NCBI GenBank assembly: GCA_023091665.1
Contig: JALJCQ010000026.1
Location: forward strand, 930,001 to 994,000
From: Pythium myriotylum
Lineage: Eukaryota > Oomycota > Peronosporomycetes > Pythiales > Pythiaceae
DNA: 64,000 nt
Direction: 5' to 3'
A program made the position numbers and the translations under genes. Every line of letters starts with the position of its first letter. Position 1 is the first letter of the stretch. Shown in pieces: positions 42,796-54,085 of the stretch. Under the pieces are notes generated by a model that was given only the letters and a program-made list of their open reading frames with translations, was not told the origin of the DNA and did not search any database.

Positions 42796-45118
42796 TCACC
42801 AGTGGTTGTGGTGGAGAAGCTTGCGGCGTGGTGAGAGCAACTGTGCGTGGGTGCTTGTGAGGGACGCGATACGCTTCTCATTTTGGATCCACGTGGGTGT
42901 GTCAGGGGACGCCCAGTTGAGCAGGGCCTTGGTGACGAACACGAGATGCTCGCATGCCTTCGTGAACCAACCCATCAGGAAATGAAGACCCAACAAAACC
43001 CCACTACCGAGCACTTACCATGAGCATCATGAAACGGTGGAGGTCAGACCATTCGGGGAGCAGAAAGTGGATCTCGTACGTCCATACTAATGCACAGTTG
43101 ACAATCACGGCGATGACTGAGAAGCAGACGAGCACGCGCTCCCATACGCCAATGCCATGGGCGTGCTGCACAAGCGGTCGCTGGAAGCCGTTCGAGTTGA
43201 CCAGCTTGAAGAAGTCGGTACGCGACTCGATTATGTTATTGAGGAGAGCGAAGAACGGCGCGAGCGGGAAAATCGGCGTGTACAGAGTCACATAACCGTA
43301 CTGAACCATCATCTCCTTGTAGTCTGAAAAGGTGTCCACGTAGTGAGCTTGCCGCTTCTGCGTGAGCAACCGTTGGAGGCGGTCTGGCAGTGTGCGGAGC
43401 CCTCCTCCGACACCAGATAGAGAGAACAGTGGATGGTTTGCAGCGAATGTGCTAGGTCTGCGCTTGCCCTCAGTCGTAAACAATCGGGCGACCATTGATG
43501 TGATGAACGGCACACCGACCTCCTTAAAGTTGTCCAAGAGTTGCATCAGCACCATCAAAATCCAGAGACGGTCACGCACACGATCGAGATCTTGCACGTA
43601 AAACGCGAGGAACCACAGCGACGCGTTGCTATTGACGAAGTGAAATGGCATTCGCTTCAGCACGAGGTGCTCTTCAAATTCGGCAATAGTGCGGTAGTTT
43701 TCGTATTCGTTGAGTCTTCGCGCCAGCTTTTGATAAAGAATATCCATGACTTGAATGATTATGGCGTTTAAAACACCCGGACCCTGAGAGATAGAGAGGC
43801 AACCCGCAGTGCTGAGCCCATGCTCCTCCAGAATATCTAGCGACTGGTGCTTGAGATAACACACAGGGTACGCTGCGCGAAGATTCTCCGAGAGCATGTT
43901 GAGTGCCACGACGTATACGCAGACGAGAAGGCACATCCCAACGATCAAAGGAATGGCGAGCAACTGGCGCATAAATCTCTTGTGGTCTGGGAAGTCGTAG
44001 ATGCGCTGACCCGTGACTGCATCCGTCATCCACTCGCCTCGAAACTGCGGCCGGGTCTCCAGATCCAATACGGCGTCAGTCTCCATGAGTTGCTGATACT
44101 TCCATGTGTACTCTACTTCTCGCTGGCGGCGATGCCAGTAATCCACAAACACGGACGTGCCAATCGATACGACGAACGACAAGAGGCAGTAGCTTGAGGC
44201 ATTGAAGTGGCCTAACACGGACACAAGCACACCAGCGATGGCCGGAGCAATGAGCATCTGGGTATAGAATTCGAGCCATGCGAAATACATCGCAAGCTTA
44301 GGTCCAAAGTACCGGAACACGTCGGTCAGCGGTAGGCGCATTGTTGGATCTCGCTTCCAAGACGCAATCAGCCGATCTCGCTCGCTGTCTCGGTGGAGTG
44401 GGAATACTTGGAGCCGAAGCGCGTCGTGGTAGCGCATCAACTCACGCAGTAGCGGCTCCTTCGCATTAAAGAGCACCGTGCCATCAGCACGGTGCACATC
44501 TTGCTCGAGGCGGTATTCTTTGAGGATGAGTCGCGTGAGCTGCTGAGATCGAGCAGCACCAGCCAGCGGTGCCACGAGTCGGAACGCTGCGTGCTGTGTG
44601 ATCCACTGTGGCAGCGACTGTGCCCATAGCACCGTAGAGCCTGTCGATCTTGCCTTGTTGGAAGCAGTCTTGCTGGCGCTCCTGACGGGTGACGCCGTGA
44701 TGAACGCTGAACATACCGTTATAGCATACGCCAATGTCTCTTCGCGGCTCTGCGCGGGGATCTCTTCGTCGAATTGCTGTAACGGGAACACGCGGACGTG
44801 GCAGCCAATATCTCTGAGGAGGTCAGCCACGGCCTCGACGATGTCGTGGGCCAGCGCGTCCTCGGGGCCTCGCACGAGCTCGACGTAGAGGCAGTAGTCG
44901 GCATCATGCCACACGATGCTCGCTTCGTCGCTCCCAGCAGCCGGCGCGGAAGAGAACGGTGCGACATTCCGATCACGCGCCGCGTGGCGGTCGTCAGCGG
45001 TGGCGACGACGGGCTGCGACGGCGAGCGGGCGCCGTTGGACACGGGGGCGCCGCGGAAGCGGAGCTGCTGCGCCGGCTCGTGGTCTGTGGGTGTGTGCGA
45101 GGGCGACGCGGTCGCCAT
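42796..45118 (-). CDS. anoctamin (TMEM16) family membrane protein
   Basis: Two exons, 45118-43019 and 42957-42796, intron 61 bp (GTAAGT...CACGAAG); 753 residues. The cytosolic N-terminal part (to ~270) contains LTRLILKEYRLEQDV. The membrane part starts with FRYFGPKLAMYFAWLEFYTQ, the anoctamin signature, followed by VDYWHRRQREVEYTWKYQQL, PQFRGEWMTD, NEYENYRTIAEFEEHLVLKR and FVNSNASLWFLAFY, VGVPFITSMVAR and a final pair of helices; exon 2 gives ACEHLVFVTKALLNW then a basic tail. TMEM16 proteins are Ca2+-activated Cl- channels or lipid scramblases in plasma or ER membrane. The start at 45118 is the first ATG in a frame that is open ~140 codons further upstream. Confidence 0.93.
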
Positions 45119-46615
45119 GGCGGCACGAAGAGCCACGGGAAGACGCCGGCGATCCAACTCCCGACGTGGATGCGTGGATCCACGGTGAGGTGGCCGCGAA
45201 TCAGGAGGGGGGATGAGTGGCTCGGAAGGATTGGTGGAAAATACAAGTTCTTTACATCCAATCGTTGAGCCTCTAACAAACCCACCCGTAAAGTGGTCTG
45301 GTTTTGATGCGCTGACACCACGAGAGCTCCAAGACGGAAAAGTGAGCCGAACGAACCTTCTGCTCCGTAGACTAAGAAACGCTTCCGCGCACGACGGCGT
45401 CGCGTCTGAAGGCGCCTGCGTTGACTGGCGGAACCAGATCACGAGGGCATCGGTCGCCGCTCTGTCTGGCTGAGCTGCTGGACCGATCACTCCGAAAAAA
45501 ATTGTGACTCGGGCTTCCGGAAAGATCGCAAACACAAAACTCTCCTCCTCCCATCACCATCCGCTCCAACGGAAATCACTGAAACACCTACCCCGCTAGG
45601 ACCACGCCTACCCCTGGCGTGGCTTCACTCGGAAGTCTCCGGGTGAGTCAATCCAGTCACCGTGAAGCCAAGCGCCGGGTTACGTCAGCACGGCCGCGTA
45701 ACCTCCGGACGCGTCCCTGTCCTGTTTGACGGTCGTCCGCCATGCTCGACTTGTCCCCCGACCAAGGCCTCTTTTCCGGCCCACGCCGCTGGCGGTTGGC
45801 GAAGCGTTGGGCGCCGCCACGCGCTCGCATGACCGCGCAGAGCCGATCGTCTGCCAGAGGCGCGACGTCGCACGTGCGCTCCTCCGGATCCCACGAGAGT
45901 CAAGCCACGATCCCACAACACGGTTGGGTTCACTTTGTCCGGAAATTTTGACACGGCAGAACCGCCGGCGAGTCACGCAGAAGTGCACCTTGTTTTGAGA
46001 ATGACGATCTCAACCAAACAATACCCACCAGAAACTGGCTACAGTTCTTGCGCACTCCCAGCAGTATCGCTCGGCGGGACGAGGAGTCGCCTCTATCGTC
46101 AACTGCAACGTTGCGACTTCCAACATAACCCAAGTCGTGTCCTCCGTCCCATATCTCTCCAAACATCCGCTCGCGCCTCTGCCGGGGAGCCTGGAGATGG
46201 AAACGCCCAAGCGTCACCTGGCTCCACTCGCTGCATATCGCTTCTTGCGCCCGAGCCCACAGCCGCCGCCGCGTGGACTCGTCTCGACATCTGCGCGCTC
46301 CCTCCCGCGGGCCATCGCCTCCGTCGGCTCTTCTTCATATCTCGTCCCGTAAATCAGGCTCGCGAGGTCTCCTCCCTCCTGACGCGGCAATCCTCCCTCC
46401 TCCCCGCGCACAATCATTAACCCAAGGCAGCCGACGCGTTAGCGAGCGTCGTCCAGTTTCTCTTTTGCGACCTCGAGCTTCAACCGACGGCCGCGCTGAC
46501 GAGCGAGAGACTCTGGAGGTGAGTGCAGTGCTCTCTGTGGATGCAGATTCGTGGTCGTTCGCTGACGTAGCTGCTCGCCAGTGCCTCCGACCCCCCCTGA
46601 CCCCCTCGACGTTGC
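45119..46615. other. 1.5 kb divergent spacer between anoctamin and the polytopic membrane gene
   Basis: No supported gene. Several short frames on both strands (60-160 codons) are Arg/Ser/Pro-rich and shift with GC content. The anoctamin frame extends upstream to ~45535 without an ATG. A CCTACCCCGCTAGGACCACGC-like GC-rich stretch at 45590-45620 is unremarkable. Confidence 0.5.
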
Positions 46616-48916
46616 ATGCCTGGCGGATCTTCCCCTGCCTCTCGATCGCCCGCGAGTAAACCCCCAGCGAAAATGGACGAACGCACGAGCTCGTTCGTCG
46701 AGATGCGCGGCGTCGACAGCCCGCAGCCGGCGCGGCGTTCCAAGTCGCGCGCCTCGGGTGCGTCCCACTCGCAGCAGAGCACGCCGCTCGTGACCGGCGG
46801 CGTGCGCGACTCGGCCGCGTCCTCCACGGGCACGGGCCGCGCGAGCCACCACTCGGTCGTGTACACGGAGAGTGACGCCAACCAGATGATCCTGCGCGCG
46901 AACGCGCCGCCCAACTACAGCGGCGGCTTCGACGCGATCATGAAGCAGATGAAGGCCAAGAAGTACTACACGGAGCAGTTCCAGCGCGTGCAGCAGCAAA
47001 CTGGCATGAACAAGCTCCTCTACTTCTCTAACGAGGCACCCTATTTCTACGAAGACAACTACCTTGAGATCGCTCAGTCGTCCTCGGTGCTGCGTGTGCG
47101 TGGTCTATTCACCATCGGTATGATCGCGCTTGGCGTCTTCTACTACTCCGAGTATTACCAAAACAAGTGGGATGCGTCAGGAAAGAACGGCCGCACCGAC
47201 AGCGACAAGACTATCATCATGATACTCACGTTTGGCATCATCGTACCGACCTTCTTCCTCGGTCTGCTTTCGACGTTCACGCAGTGGGGCCGCAAGCATC
47301 TTGAGAACATCACCTTCACCGTGTTCGTCATTGTAGCCGCCTGTATGATCGCCAAGAAGCCCATCGAGAAGATCAATGGACCGATCATCCCGTTGCTCAT
47401 CTTGCTCATCCCAATCTGCGGCATCACGCGCATGCGCTTCGTGAAGAGCTGTGTCATCGGTTGGGGCATTTTCTTCTCGTACTTCATCGTCATGTGCATC
47501 GCACGCGAAGTTGTCCCCGTCAAGTCAACCTTCGACACGTACACGGATATCTCATACCAGACAATTAACTACGGTATCTCCGTTATCGGTGGTATGGTCT
47601 CCCAGTACCGCCAGGAATTGCTACGTCGTCGCAACTTCTGTCTCCAGCTGCCTTTCTCTGGCACGCTCGACAGTGACGCCATGATGGACATGAAGACTGA
47701 CAAGTTCTCCAAGCGCAGCCTCATGCATCTCTGGTCGCAGAAGTTCCGCCACCCGGAGGTCGAGGAGTGCTTCTACCGTTACTGGTACCTCATCGATCCG
47801 TTTCCTTACGAGAACCCCAACTCGGGCTCGCTCCACCAGGGTGTCTTCCGCACAATCCGCTTTGCCGTATACACGCTCTTCCTGAATCAGTTCGTGTTGC
47901 TGCTTCAGGACGTGAAGTTCCTGAAGGTCAAGAAGGACTCCAACGTACAGGACTCGGATTTTACCTACGCGATCGTGCTACGCATGGGCGTCACTGTTCC
48001 GCTCTACCTTTCGGCTGCTCTCTTTATGTATGTAGTCGGCAAGGCTTTCTACATCAAGTGGGTGCGCGAAGCCGAGGAGGCTAAGAATGCAGCGCTTGCT
48101 CGTGAATCCCAAGTCCATGTCGACGTTGTGGAGCCAGTGAACGCGAAAACCCCCGTTAACAGCTTTTCCGCTGACCCACATGGTGGGGGTGAGGCCAAAA
48201 TGAAGGGCGTTGTCGAGAAAGCCATTCTCAAGGAGAAGACAAAGATCCGTGTCATGGATGCTCTCCTCAACAAAGGCGGCTATGTGCGCTCAACCCAAGT
48301 TTTCTCGTCGATTGTCATTGCCTGCCACGTCGCATGTATGGGTGTCATCTTGCTTGCCGTGTCGACTGGTAACGGAAAGGGGGGCAAGCCGAAACCCGTG
48401 TACTATATGGGTTTCTTGAACGCTGTGCTCTTTGCTCATCGATCGGGTTTCCGTGTTCGATTCATTTATGCGACGTACACGACTTTCATTGTTGCTGTCG
48501 GCGTTGTCCTTGCCGCGAGCAGCCTCTCACCAGATTATTACCTCGAGTACGCAGGTTTTGTATCGGTCATTTTGCTCATGGGCATGATGATTTCATATGA
48601 GGAGGAGAACTTGCGCCGTACGTTCTTCGTGCTCAAGTCTATTCGAACGCTAGAGTTCGAGGAATGGTTCTCGGTCGTGCTCCGCCTCCAGGGCTGGGTT
48701 CGAGAGCGCTTCCGCAAGAAGTTGCACTCGGTGCGGTCCAAAGGCAGCAAGGAAATTACCGACGACGAAGCTGGCAAGAAGAAGAAGAAGAGGGCCGATC
48801 CTCCGCTCATCAACACATCCGCACAGATGGCTCAAGCCTCCAAGTTTGGCATGTACTCACAGATGGGCAATATTGTGATCGCTCTGATCGATCTCATCAC
48901 GACCGCGCTCAAGTAG
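46616..48916 (+). CDS. polytopic membrane protein resembling the two 6-TM halves of class III cyclases
   Basis: Single exon, 766 residues (start 46616; an alternative ATG at 46673 gives MDERTSSFVEMRG). After a ~130-residue Ser-rich N-terminus come two hydrophobic clusters. The first, ~155-330, contains TIIMILTFGIIVPTFFLG, PIIPLLILLIPICG and ends GMVSQYRQELLRRRNFCLQL. The second, ~410-690, ends in SVILLMGMMISYEEENLRRT followed by FF. The YRxEllRR.F / YEEExLRRtFF endings resemble the helix leading out of the TM bundles of adenylate/guanylate cyclases, but no cyclase catalytic domain (no metal-binding Asp or substrate motif) is present in the last 80 residues, which are basic (GKKKKKRADPP). A sensor or cyclase partner role is speculative. 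Confidence 0.65.
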   Translation: MPGGSSPASRSPASKPPAKMDERTSSFVEMRGVDSPQPARRSKSRASGASHSQQSTPLVTGGVRDSAASSTGTGRASHHSVVYTESDANQMILRANAPPNYSGGFDAIMKQMKAKKYYTEQFQRVQQQTGMNKLLYFSNEAPYFYEDNYLEIAQSSSVLRVRGLFTIGMIALGVFYYSEYYQNKWDASGKNGRTDSDKTIIMILTFGIIVPTFFLGLLSTFTQWGRKHLENITFTVFVIVAACMIAKKPIEKINGPIIPLLILLIPICGITRMRFVKSCVIGWGIFFSYFIVMCIAREVVPVKSTFDTYTDISYQTINYGISVIGGMVSQYRQELLRRRNFCLQLPFSGTLDSDAMMDMKTDKFSKRSLMHLWSQKFRHPEVEECFYRYWYLIDPFPYENPNSGSLHQGVFRTIRFAVYTLFLNQFVLLLQDVKFLKVKKDSNVQDSDFTYAIVLRMGVTVPLYLSAALFMYVVGKAFYIKWVREAEEAKNAALARESQVHVDVVEPVNAKTPVNSFSADPHGGGEAKMKGVVEKAILKEKTKIRVMDALLNKGGYVRSTQVFSSIVIACHVACMGVILLAVSTGNGKGGKPKPVYYMGFLNAVLFAHRSGFRVRFIYATYTTFIVAVGVVLAASSLSPDYYLEYAGFVSVILLMGMMISYEEENLRRTFFVLKSIRTLEFEEWFSVVLRLQGWVRERFRKKLHSVRSKGSKEITDDEAGKKKKKRADPPLINTSAQMAQASKFGMYSQMGNIVIALIDLITTALK

Positions 48917-50519
48917 ACTGGGTGTGGTTTTTGTATCCCAAAGCTATGCTGGGTATCGGTGCGTCGAGCGCTGTGCACTCTTTGATGTTCTAGAGGGATA
49001 TGAGTGTTGAGAGACGAACGAATGCAGTTGGCACAAGAACAACTGCTGGAAAATGATAGGAGGATTCGATGCGTATCCTATGAAATGCTGAAATACAATA
49101 TACATCAGATGTGCACGATGATTGGAATGATCTATTCCACATGCATAGGCTGAGGCGATATCCTGCAAGATGTATTCATTGCGGTCTTCGATCGTGTGGC
49201 CAATCCATCCAAACCCACAAATCCTTTCACTGGGATACCCCCCCCTAGAACTCCGGTATCCAACCATGGCGCGCTTGTGCTCTACAGAACTGCATGCACA
49301 GCGATGAAGTTGTCGACACAAGACTCGAACTGACTCCCCACCTCAAGACAGTTAGTAGACTCAACACGACGGATGATGCATCATAGACTAGGCTGCTTTC
49401 CTGGTGGATGCCACTGCCACACCAGAGCCGGCTTGTAGTGAAGCCATCCAACATGCAGCGTCTATCCGGTCGAGTGAACAACATCTACCTTGCCGTCCTA
49501 TCCAGTCTCGTCCCATGGGGCTCTCTTCGGAATGTCGATAGCTCTAGCGGGTAGTAAACCCACGATCCCTTTCTACATCATCCTCTACCCAGAGAGCACA
49601 CTCAGACGCGAGATAACTCGACTGACTCTCGATGCTGCAATGTTCGATCGCTGGAGAGTTCCTCCGGTGAAATGGATTGTCCGCCAGAGATCTCCCACTC
49701 TTCAAAACGCAGAGGGCGCGGAGGAAATGCTTGGCAGAGCATCTGATCGAATCCCATAATGCCCACACTCTCTTGACATGAGTGGTGAGACCTTTACGCA
49801 ACATCCAGTTCGCCAACTGGAAGCCCACCCGACTTTTTGTGCATAGCACGGCCATGTAGCCATATCTACTTGAAGGGGGAGCTTTTCGTGAAGTGGCGTT
49901 CCGAGCTCCAAGCAATCCTGCTGCTTCTTGGGCGAACTTCTTCGTACTTTGTTGGCTAGAGTGATCTATCGCGTCACCCCAGAACCACAGTGGCCTGTTT
50001 CATGCCTCTCTTTCGCCTTCTAACCTATTCTGATGATCTCCTTGAAGACACTTCTGGTCTCGTTGGATGCGCCCAGTCACAGGCGTTATCCTCCCAGGTG
50101 CCTCTCCTGGTAATCAAAGCACCCAGCCATCCACCCTTCGGGTCTGCACTGGATTTCGTCGCTCTGTGCTGTGATAGACCCACCCAGCGGCTGGATCCGC
50201 CGGTGACGTCGCCACCTAACGCAAACTCCACGCATGTTCTTGGCGATCTCCTCTCTTTCGAGCAGGTGGTGGTTTGCCATTCTTCAGGTTTCACATGGCT
50301 GTCACTCCATCAGTCAAGACGTTTGCACGGATTGGCTGTGTAGAGTACTGGACATCTCTCGTTCTGTGTGGGCTGTCGAAACTCTCCAGCTGTGGTCCCA
50401 CTTTCCATCTACCCAGATGGAAGAAGAGCTCAACGATCTGGCCCGCCCATCCTGAGTCCGCATATCCTTTTCACACCACAAGTCACGGCAAGCCGGGATT
50501 CTTCGTGCAGATCCCCACT
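48917..50519. other. 1.6 kb spacer without supported genes
   Basis: No frame longer than ~125 codons and none with a known domain. On the minus strand, consecutive frames between about 50500 and 49200 (with stops and shifts) contain stretches such as LWFWGDAIDHSSQQSTKKFA that faintly recall the Ty1/copia integrase-RT linker, so this may be a heavily decayed retroelement. Evidence is too weak for a call. Confidence 0.4.
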
Positions 50520-50536
50520 GCTCATTTTCGAACTTC
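50520..50536 (+). promoter_or_regulatory. oomycete-type initiator upstream of the PX gene
   Basis: GCTCATTTTCGAACTTC, 43-59 nt before the start codon, closely follows the 16-nt oomycete core promoter pattern (GCTCATTYYNCAWTTT) with two or three mismatches in the second half. Confidence 0.6.
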
Positions 50537-50578
50537 ACCTCTCTCCCTCGCTTTCCCTCCGTCGTTGATTCGAACAGT

Positions 50579-51070
50579 ATGGTCGCCCTTTCGCTGAACG
50601 AGCTCACGCCCACGGTCGTGGATACTCGCAAGGAAGGCCACCACACGGACTACGCGATCCGTATCCAGCCAAAGAACGGTGGGCTCAGCGACTCGGCCGT
50701 CGTCTACCGCCGCTTCTCGGCTTTCGTGCAGCTCCAGCAGCTCGCGCAGCGCCACTTCCACGATGTCAACTACTGCTGTGGCGGCGAGTGCAACTGCTTG
50801 CTCTCGACTTTCGTGAAGCCCGTTTTCGAGGCCACCGAGTTCTCGACCACGCGTCTCCACGGTCTGCTAGCCCGCAACTCGAAGAGCGTCGTCAATGACC
50901 GCGTTGTGTTTCTCAACGCATTCCTCACGTCGCTTCAAGATGCGCTCAACAAGTGCCCGCCGCTCGTGCTCCACCGCTGCGAGCAGGAGAACTGCAAGCT
51001 CACCAAGCTGCTCAAGAGCTTCTTCGGCTGCCTCGAGCAACCGCGTCTGACCCGTGCTCGGTCCATCTAA
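50579..51070 (+). CDS. small PX-like (phosphoinositide-binding) protein
   Basis: Single exon, 163 residues. The first two thirds look like a PX domain: PTVVDTRKEGHHTDYAIRIQ (strands 1-2), SAVVYRRFSAFVQLQQLAQR (the conserved RRFSxF..L segment that contacts the phosphoinositide 3-phosphate), then a Cys-rich insert (YCCGGECNCLLS) and LARNSKSVVNDRVVFLNAFL, matching the r...v..R...L..FL helix of PX. PX domains recruit proteins to endosomal or other PI3P-rich membranes. The Cys-rich loop is unusual and could bind metal. Stops ~210 bp from the convergent WD40 gene. Confidence 0.7.
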   Translation: MVALSLNELTPTVVDTRKEGHHTDYAIRIQPKNGGLSDSAVVYRRFSAFVQLQQLAQRHFHDVNYCCGGECNCLLSTFVKPVFEATEFSTTRLHGLLARNSKSVVNDRVVFLNAFLTSLQDALNKCPPLVLHRCEQENCKLTKLLKSFFGCLEQPRLTRARSI

Positions 51071-51282
51071 TCTGCATCGTTCGTTCTCTCCGAGTGGTAG
51101 AGAGACGAGAGCGTTCGGTTGAGTTCATTTCTTCCTCGTCGCCATGCATGGCTTGCTCGTGAGTTCACCGTACATACAGTCAGTGCGTCTAGTGATGTTT
51201 TCTTGTTACTAGAGTCTCCTCTTAGTCATCCTCCCGCTGCGCCCATCCAGACACGTTTTACTCTACACATAGTGACACCGTC

Positions 51283-53634
51283 CTATCGCTTCTTGTCCTG
51301 CCACCACCACGTCTTGACCGTCCCGTCGTGAGAACTGGAGGCCATGAGTGCTTGTCGCTCATGCCACTTGGCGTTGTACGTCACACCATGGTGGCCCGCG
51401 AGCTTCTCCAGCAGCTTGCCTGTCGCAACGTCCCAAACGTACACCGCGCCATCTTCCGAGCCACCAAGCACAAACGACTCACGAGGGCCAAAAGCGGCTC
51501 GAACAATGTTTTTCGCCGTATTCTGGTGGCCTTTGAACCGTTGGATGGGCTTGTGCTCGAGCGACTGCACGTTCAGGTTGCGAAGTGAACCGCTTGCCCC
51601 GGGACCAAAGGCCGCACCGCCTGCACTGCCTGTAAAGCCACTGCTCGCACTGCTCGAGCCTGTGGATAGCTGAGCTCGAGGCGTGCTCAGCATGCGCATA
51701 TCCCACAGTCGATTGCTGTTATTTCGTGAGCCACTGAGAAGCAAGAAACCGTTGGACGCGAGCGATACCGAAGTCACTTCGCCCAGTGTCTGCCGGAGTG
51801 TGTGGACGCAAAGGCCGCTGAGAATATCCCACAAACGAATCGTGCCATCCTTGGAGCCGCTGACGATGAGGTTAGCATACCGATTAAACTGAGCATCACA
51901 GACGGATGCGTTATGACCACGAAATGTCTTGATGTTGCTTCCCGTGGGGATGTCGTACAGACGAACAGTTTGGTCGTAGCCTCCAGTTACGAGATGAGTC
52001 TCACTCGGATGCAAATTGACTGAATAGATGTCTCCGCCACCGATGCTTTGACCTGGGCCAAGCGTCGCGATGCAATCCGAGCCCAGCGTTGCGGCCGTCT
52101 GATTCAAATCAACGGTCTCACCACCCGTTCCTGAATTCGACGGCGAGAACTGCGACGCGGCGAACACTTGCTCCACATCATTCTCCAAAGCCGCACTTTC
52201 AGCAAAGTGCTTCATTTCCTGTGACAAATCCGTCAGTGCGTGACGGATGTCCCAGATCTTGACAGTGCCGTCTCCAGACGCCGAATATAAGCGATCGCCA
52301 GTCGTGTTTGAGGTCATGTACCAGATGCGCGATGAGTGGCCCTTGAGTTCGCGCGACCACTGCTTACATGTTTCGCCCGAGTTTACGGTCTTCATGGATC
52401 CACCCAAGCTCGGATCAGATGGGAACTCGACGGGCCAGAGCCTTATCGACGCATCACTAGATCCAGAGGCCAGGAATTCCCCGTCTTGACCCACAAAGTT
52501 GACGAACTTCACGTTTTGAGAATGTCCGACGTATGTTGCCTTGACACAGTTCGGCAGCACCTCACACTCGAAGTCTTGCAGCAGCGTCGTGACCTTGGGT
52601 ATAGTTTTTGGGTGGTACCTGCTGAACTCCATTTGATAAGCAACTGACTGGTGGAGTAGATGGAGGAGCCGGTTCTCGGGTAAGTACTCGCCCGCCGTTT
52701 GCAAGTCGCCGCTGGTTTGATCTGAGGATACACCGTTGCTCATGCTCGAGCTGCTCGGCGCCGATACGAGCTCGTCGAGCTCGAAGGTCGAGCGAAGCTG
52801 CTCAACAAGTTTCTCTCGCGACCTTGCGACACCCTCCCAGTCGCGGAACGCATCCACCTCACCCACGGACTTGCATGTAAGCAAGTAGCAGAGGTCTTTG
52901 AACTCGTTTCGGTTGGTCATGGTCGAGATTTTTTCGAGGGGCTTTAGGTGCGTCGTAAGAAACGTGAAGGCCTTCTGGTATTCCTGGCGGTCGATGAGCT
53001 CGAGGTACTCTTGCTTGCAGACAGCGTAGAGGAAACCCTGTTGCGAATGGAACTTCTTGAGGTGCTTGTTGGTCAGCTTGGCCACGAGGTCCCAGTCGCC
53101 TTCGTGGATGGCCTTCGTCATGCGTCGCAACGCTTCCTTGTCCTGCTGCCGCTCGAGCAGTTTCACATTGGCCTCGTCCTGGATCGTGGCGCTCGACATG
53201 GAGAACCCTTCTTGCTGGAGGTACTGAACGATCATGCGCAGCAGGTCGCGTCGGATCTGGTCATTGCTGTCGTCGAATGTGGCCTGTGGGGCGATCGTCG
53301 TGCGGTGGAAGCCGACGTGGGACCACTGTGACGTGGGCGCCGTCGCAGACGACAGCGACGTCGCCGCCGCGTGGTGATGCAGGTGCGAGTCCCTGCCATG
53401 CGCGCGTCCGTGGCTCGCGATGGTCGAGACGCTCGTGTCGCTCACGCTCTTGCGGATCGTCGAGCTCTTCGGGGGCTTCCCTGAGGCCTCTACGCCCGCA
53501 AAACTCACGCCGTTCGGATGTGCTGCAGGCACGCCATCGACGCTCTTGGTCTGCTTCTCTCCGGCCGTCGTGTCGACCGCAGGAGCGTCGACGTGCTTGG
53601 TCGGACTCGCCGCGTTTGCCGCGCTCTCGCTCAT
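51283..53634 (-). CDS. LisH/CTLH/WD40-repeat protein
   Basis: Single exon, 783 residues. A ~110-residue Ser/His-rich N-terminus precedes a LisH motif (~121-152: LLRMIVQYLQQEGFSMSSAT) and a CTLH region (~165-225: IHEGDWDLVAKLTNKHLKKF, then FLYAVCKQEYLELIDRQEYQ). Residues ~380-780 form at least seven WD40 repeats, e.g. SGSSDASIRLWPVEF, SASGDGTVKIWDIRH, TGGYDQTVRLYDIPTG, SGSKDGTIRLWDILSG, GGSEDGAVYVWDVATG and SSSHDGTVKTWWWQD. The domain order is shared with WDR26/WDR47-like and Smu1-like proteins; the CRA-type segment LLHLLHQSVAYQMEFSRYHP supports this. A role in a CTLH-type ubiquitin ligase, spliceosome or cytoskeletal complex cannot be separated from sequence alone. Confidence 0.9.
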   Translation of the reverse strand: MSESAANAASPTKHVDAPAVDTTAGEKQTKSVDGVPAAHPNGVSFAGVEASGKPPKSSTIRKSVSDTSVSTIASHGRAHGRDSHLHHHAAATSLSSATAPTSQWSHVGFHRTTIAPQATFDDSNDQIRRDLLRMIVQYLQQEGFSMSSATIQDEANVKLLERQQDKEALRRMTKAIHEGDWDLVAKLTNKHLKKFHSQQGFLYAVCKQEYLELIDRQEYQKAFTFLTTHLKPLEKISTMTNRNEFKDLCYLLTCKSVGEVDAFRDWEGVARSREKLVEQLRSTFELDELVSAPSSSSMSNGVSSDQTSGDLQTAGEYLPENRLLHLLHQSVAYQMEFSRYHPKTIPKVTTLLQDFECEVLPNCVKATYVGHSQNVKFVNFVGQDGEFLASGSSDASIRLWPVEFPSDPSLGGSMKTVNSGETCKQWSRELKGHSSRIWYMTSNTTGDRLYSASGDGTVKIWDIRHALTDLSQEMKHFAESAALENDVEQVFAASQFSPSNSGTGGETVDLNQTAATLGSDCIATLGPGQSIGGGDIYSVNLHPSETHLVTGGYDQTVRLYDIPTGSNIKTFRGHNASVCDAQFNRYANLIVSGSKDGTIRLWDILSGLCVHTLRQTLGEVTSVSLASNGFLLLSGSRNNSNRLWDMRMLSTPRAQLSTGSSSASSGFTGSAGGAAFGPGASGSLRNLNVQSLEHKPIQRFKGHQNTAKNIVRAAFGPRESFVLGGSEDGAVYVWDVATGKLLEKLAGHHGVTYNAKWHERQALMASSSHDGTVKTWWWQDKKR

Positions 53635-53920
53635 CGTCTCGCAGCGAACGACCCCTCTACGGATAGCCGAGGATCTGGGCTTCCCGACGCAGTGCCTCTC
53701 GAGCGCGCGTGCTGTCTCTGGGCGCCGCTAGAGCCCGCGCAAGAGCGAGTCTCGGGCCGCCGGCTTTTGCGCTGGTGTCCCTGCACGCAACCTCAGCATG
53801 AAGATCACGCAGAAAAAAACCGCCCTCGCGTTGGTGGCACAGACGAATCACCGGTTCTATACCGGTAGTGTCAGGCTATCAACCGGTATTTTAGTACACG
53901 ATGTTGACGCAGGTGATGTG

Positions 53921-53978
53921 ATGCGATTGGCTCTTAACCTGAACGTATAAATACGTTCAGGTTAAGAGCCAATCGCAT
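53921..53978. repeat. perfect 28-bp palindrome with 2-nt loop
   Basis: Left arm 53921-53948 (ATGCGATTGGCTCTTAACCT...), loop AA, right arm 53951-53978 its exact reverse complement. No mismatch in 28 bp. Confidence 0.95.
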
Positions 53979-53997
53979 ACAATAATATTGTATGCGA
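53973..53997. repeat. overlapping 11-bp hairpin
   Basis: TCGCATACAAT, loop AAT, ATTGTATGCGA. It shares TCGCAT with the right arm of the preceding 28-bp palindrome, so the two hairpins exclude each other. Confidence 0.9.
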
Positions 53998-54064
53998 CAG
54001 GTTGCGTATTGTTGATGTGGAGTGAAGATTGCCAGGGGCAAAGAGATCTAACTTGGATCTCTTG

Positions 54065-54085
54065 GGACTTGGATCATCCAAGTCC
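54065..54085. repeat. perfect 10-bp inverted repeat with 1-nt loop
   Basis: GGACTTGGAT, loop C, ATCCAAGTCC. Confidence 0.85.

Noticed and set aside
45685..46420. Several 70-160 codon frames in the anoctamin upstream spacer
   Set aside because: Arg/Pro/Ser-rich, overlapping on both strands, typical of GC-rich non-coding DNA.
49200..50540. Possible Ty1/copia pol relic on the minus strand
   Set aside because: Only vague likeness spread over three frames; no reverse transcriptase, integrase or RNase H catalytic motif and no LTRs seen.
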